A stretch of DNA of 8,075 nucleotides from an uncultured Spartobacteria bacterium (GTDB lineage Bacteria; Verrucomicrobiota; Verrucomicrobiae; Chthoniobacterales; UBA6821), in the NCBI GenBank assembly GCA_903919105.1, contig CAIXGT010000003.1, forward strand, positions 1 through 8,075. The letters run 5' to 3'. Both the position numbers and the translations under genes were made by a program. The notes under the pieces were generated by a model that searched no databases, was not told the origin of the DNA, and saw only the letters and a program-made list of their open reading frames with translations. How positions within the stretch are numbered: the stretch's first letter is position 1; every line of letters starts with the position of its first letter. This document shows, piece after piece, positions 5,934 to 8,075 of this stretch.

Positions 5934-7529
5934 TTACAGACGGATGACCTTGGCGGTCGAGATGTCGGCGTCTGATGTCACCTTGGCCAGCAGAGCCTCG
6001 TCTGGTGCAGAGTCGAGATTGAGCAGGGTCAGTGCCTGTCCCCCGACTTCATTGCGGCTCAGCGACATGCTGGCGATATTGACCTTGTTCTGGCCGAGGA
6101 GGGTTCCAAGATGGCCGACGATGCCCGGGCGATCACGGTTCTCGAGAAGGAGGATGATGCCTGAGGGCACTCCCTCGACAAAGCGGCCGTTGATCGTGAC
6201 GATGCGGGGCTTGGAGCCGTAAAGCGTGCCACCGACAGATGCCGTGACGCCATCCTGAGTGATGGAGGCCTCGATGAGGTCGGTGAATTCCCCTGCTTCG
6301 CTCTGGCGTGTTTCGATGACTTCAAGTCCCAGGTTAGCGAGGATGGCGGGGGCGTTGACGGGATTGACATCGTTGCCATGGGTATAACGAAGGAATCCGG
6401 TGATGAGTTCACGGGTGACGGCCGTCAGATCTTGCTCAACGAAGCGACCGCTGAAGCGGATCGAAAGCTTCTCGGCGCGCTTGGGCGCGATCTGCGCAAG
6501 AAAGAGTCCGAGTTTGCCGCCCAATTCGATCCAGGGACCGAGGATGGAAATGGTCTTGGCGTCGATGTTCGGCATGTTGACGGAGTTGCGGATCTCACCC
6601 TGGAGCAGGGTAGCTCGAACAGCCTCGGCAATCTCGATGCCTACGAGTTCCTGAGCCTCTGCCGTGGAGGCGCCGAGGTGAGGGGTGAGAACAAGGTTAG
6701 GAACATCGCGGTGAGGCCATTCAGCAGGAACGGGCTCAACCTCGAAGACGTCCAGGGCCGCACCGCCGATCTGGCCGCTCTTGAGTCCCTCGGCGAGGAC
6801 ATCCTCGTCAATCAGCCCACCGCGGGCGCAATTGACAATGCGGACGCCTTTCTTGAGAAGGGGAAGCTGCTTGCGGCCGATCATGTGCTTGGTCTCTTCG
6901 GTCAGGGGCATGTGGACGGTAATGAAATCTGCTTGAGGCAGGATGTCATCCACCTTGTCGACTACCTCGACCTGAAGGGACTTTGCCTTGCTGGCGGAGA
7001 TGTAAGGATCGTAGGCAAGCACTTTCATGCCGAAGGCAATCGCCCGGCGGGCCACCTCGGTACCGATACGGCCCATGCCAAGGATTGCGATGGTCTTGCC
7101 GTGAAGTTCGACACCCTCGAACTTTTTGCGGTCCCACTTGCCGGCCTTCATGCTGGCATCAGCCTGGGGAATGAAGCGGGCCGTCGCCAGCATGAGTGAG
7201 AAGGCGTGCTCGGCCGTGGAGATCGTGTTGCCGCCTGGGGCATTCATGACAATAACGCCGTGCTTGGTAGCTGCGTCCACATCCACGTTGTCGATACCAA
7301 CACCGGCGCGTCCGACAACCTTGAGATTTTTGGCGGCTGCGAAAACGGCCGGCGTGACCTTGGTCTGGCTACGGACCACCAAGCCGTGGAATTCGGGAAT
7401 GATCTTGATCAGTTCCTCCTCCTTGAGGCCTGTCTTCACCACGACCTCGATAACACCTCCCTCAGCAAGGGCTTCCACTCCACGTTGGGAAACCGGGTCT
7501 GCGACGAAAACTTTTGGGATGCTGCTCAT
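5934..7529 (-). CDS. serA: D-3-phosphoglycerate dehydrogenase, long (type I) form with ACT domain
   Basis: This is a 531-residue SerA, the length of the long form known from Mycobacterium tuberculosis (about 529). It oxidises 3-phosphoglycerate with NAD+ to 3-phosphohydroxypyruvate, the first committed step of serine synthesis. It has a split substrate-binding domain (about 1-100 and 285-315) around a Rossmann domain with GMGRIG (151-156). The catalytic triad is Arg236 in NCARGG, Glu265 in DVFEVEP and His284 in TPHLGAST. Residues about 320-450 form the extra regulatory (ASB-type) domain. A C-terminal ACT domain (about 456-531) has NRDRPGIVGHLGTLL at 464-478. By analogy, serine feedback inhibition through the ACT/ASB domains is likely. 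The ATG at 7529 has no Shine-Dalgarno sequence but gives the standard N-terminus (KVFVADPVSQRGVEAL). It is followed by glk at 18 bp and is divergent from the membrane-protein gene. Confidence 0.98.
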   Translation of the reverse strand: MSSIPKVFVADPVSQRGVEALAEGGVIEVVVKTGLKEEELIKIIPEFHGLVVRSQTKVTPAVFAAAKNLKVVGRAGVGIDNVDVDAATKHGVIVMNAPGGNTISTAEHAFSLMLATARFIPQADASMKAGKWDRKKFEGVELHGKTIAILGMGRIGTEVARRAIAFGMKVLAYDPYISASKAKSLQVEVVDKVDDILPQADFITVHMPLTEETKHMIGRKQLPLLKKGVRIVNCARGGLIDEDVLAEGLKSGQIGGAALDVFEVEPVPAEWPHRDVPNLVLTPHLGASTAEAQELVGIEIAEAVRATLLQGEIRNSVNMPNIDAKTISILGPWIELGGKLGLFLAQIAPKRAEKLSIRFSGRFVEQDLTAVTRELITGFLRYTHGNDVNPVNAPAILANLGLEVIETRQSEAGEFTDLIEASITQDGVTASVGGTLYGSKPRIVTINGRFVEGVPSGIILLLENRDRPGIVGHLGTLLGQNKVNIASMSLSRNEVGGQALTLLNLDSAPDEALLAKVTSDADISTAKVIRL

Positions 7530-7640
7530 GATGAGATGGTGATTAATTGTTGTTGGTTTGATCCGTCCGGCGACTTATTGGACAAGCGGCTCAGAAACGA
7601 TTAATTACTAGGACTTGTGATTGTCCGCAAACCGGAAACA

Positions 7641-7666
7641 AAAAAATCGCTCTCAGTGGCTTTTTT
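7641..7666. other. A-run/T-run hairpin in the serA divergent intergenic region
   Basis: A run of six A (7641-7646) and a run of six T (7661-7666) can pair around a short GCT/GGC core (7649-7651 with 7658-7660), leaving a 2-nt bulge and a 6-nt loop. It resembles a weak bidirectional intrinsic terminator, but it lies between two divergent genes. It could insulate the two promoters, end a small leader RNA, or be chance in an A/T-rich stretch. Confidence 0.25.
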
Positions 7667-7693
7667 GTCTTTAAATTTCCAGATCGGTTTAAC
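7665..7693 (+). promoter_or_regulatory. Possible sigma-70-type promoter of the right-edge membrane-protein gene
   Basis: TTGTCT (7665-7670) and TTTAAC (7688-7693) lie 17 bp apart and each match four of six consensus positions. Transcription would begin near 7700, about 23 nt before the GTG at 7723. This is a visual match of modest strength. Confidence 0.3.
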
Positions 7694-7722
7694 AAAAGCA
7701 GAATCCTTCTTTCTCATCGCCC

Positions 7723-8075
7723 GTGAACAATCCTGAATCGTCGGAAGAATCCAGTGATGAGGTGCGACAGGATGGAATACGTGGCGAGGAAACCGCTTCG
7801 GAGTTAGCCCCGGTAGAACCTAAGCTTAGGCGCCGACGACGCTCGGATCGCAATTCCCCAAAAGGTCTGTTTGCGAAGGCTGATTCCCGTGCCAAGGGCC
7901 GGTCCCGCGGTAGGGGAAAGATGTCGAAGCAACAAAAGACCGAACGGATCATTGTGATTACCTGCGTTTTCCTATCCTTGGGAGTCGCATCCTTCGGTGG
8001 TTATTGGTTCGGCAAGAAATCAGCAACTTCGGACAAGGTCGATGCATCCGCATCGAAATATGAAGTTGTTGTTCC
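7723..8075 (+). CDS. Single-pass membrane protein with charged N-terminal tail, 3' end off the window, function unknown
   Basis: The frame is open from a TAA at 7690-7692 to the right edge. From GTG 7723, the first 66 residues have almost no hydrophobic runs. An acidic, Ser/Glu-rich part (about 4-32) is followed by a strongly basic part with five consecutive Arg (36-40) and a Lys/Arg/Gly-rich stretch (52-66), as expected of a disordered cytoplasmic tail. One transmembrane helix follows (about 76-96, IIVITCVFLSLGVASFGGYWF), then a Ser/Ala/Lys-rich linker at the edge. By the positive-inside rule the N-terminus is cytoplasmic and the rest is periplasmic. The start is uncertain. ATG 7921 (residue 67) has an AGGGGA-like Shine-Dalgarno sequence and would place the helix near the N-terminus. 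GTG 7723 has none, but the upstream frame reads like genuine protein. I do not recognise a family. Confidence 0.6.
   Translation, partial: MNNPESSEESSDEVRQDGIRGEETASELAPVEPKLRRRRRSDRNSPKGLFAKADSRAKGRSRGRGKMSKQQKTERIIVITCVFLSLGVASFGGYWFGKKSATSDKVDASASKYEVVV

Noticed and set aside
6378..7199. A 273-codon open frame on the plus strand
   Set aside because: It lies fully antisense within serA, whose frame carries unmistakable family motifs, and its translation resembles no protein family.
7689..7952. An 87-codon minus-strand frame opposite the right-edge gene
   Set aside because: It covers a possible promoter and the plus-strand frame. Its translation is low in structure, and the plus strand has a convincing transmembrane segment.
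1..8075. CRISPR arrays, tRNA or rRNA genes, insertion-sequence ends, att sites
   Set aside because: I saw no regularly spaced long repeats, cloverleaf-like segments, transposase or integrase motifs, or target-site duplications.

Overview
The window is an ordinary chromosomal stretch of a moderately GC-rich, Gram-negative-type bacterium. It carries housekeeping and regulatory genes on both strands, packed closely. I see no rRNA, tRNA, CRISPR array, insertion sequence, integrase, toxin-antitoxin pair or phage gene. The taxon cannot be fixed from the sequence. A lipoprotein signal peptide, sigma-54, a long type of SerA and starts mostly without Shine-Dalgarno sequences would fit the Verrucomicrobiota/PVC neighbourhood, but that is an inference.

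Layout, left to right. A dGTP triphosphohydrolase gene (dgt-like, minus strand) runs off the left edge. The 101-bp gap to the next gene holds a cluster of short direct and inverted repeats. Then comes ychF (minus), the translation-associated ATPase/GTPase of the Obg family. Divergent from ychF, across 69 bp, is a tight plus-strand pair: a Nif3/YbgI-like dinuclear-metal protein and an AAG/MPG-type 3-methyladenine DNA glycosylase, 9 bp apart. Two perfect hairpins follow, serving as terminators between this pair and a convergent 40-residue cysteine-rich lipoprotein gene (minus) that is easy to miss. Divergent from the lipoprotein gene is rpoN (sigma-54, plus). A good -24/-12 element lies just upstream of rpoN, suggesting sigma-54 may transcribe its own gene. 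Convergent with rpoN is a minus-strand pair, serA then glk, 18 bp apart. Across a 193-bp divergent intergenic region, a plus-strand gene runs off the right edge. It encodes a protein with a charged, probably disordered N-terminus and one transmembrane segment.

How the genes relate. Dgt and the DNA glycosylase act in nucleotide-pool and DNA maintenance. SerA and Glk both sit around glycolysis: Glk feeds glucose 6-phosphate in, and SerA draws 3-phosphoglycerate off to serine. RpoN is a global regulator. Nothing here amounts to an evident new multi-gene system. The most useful items for a second look are the small Cys-rich lipoprotein, the putative sigma-54 promoter in front of rpoN, and the repeat cluster between ychF and dgt.
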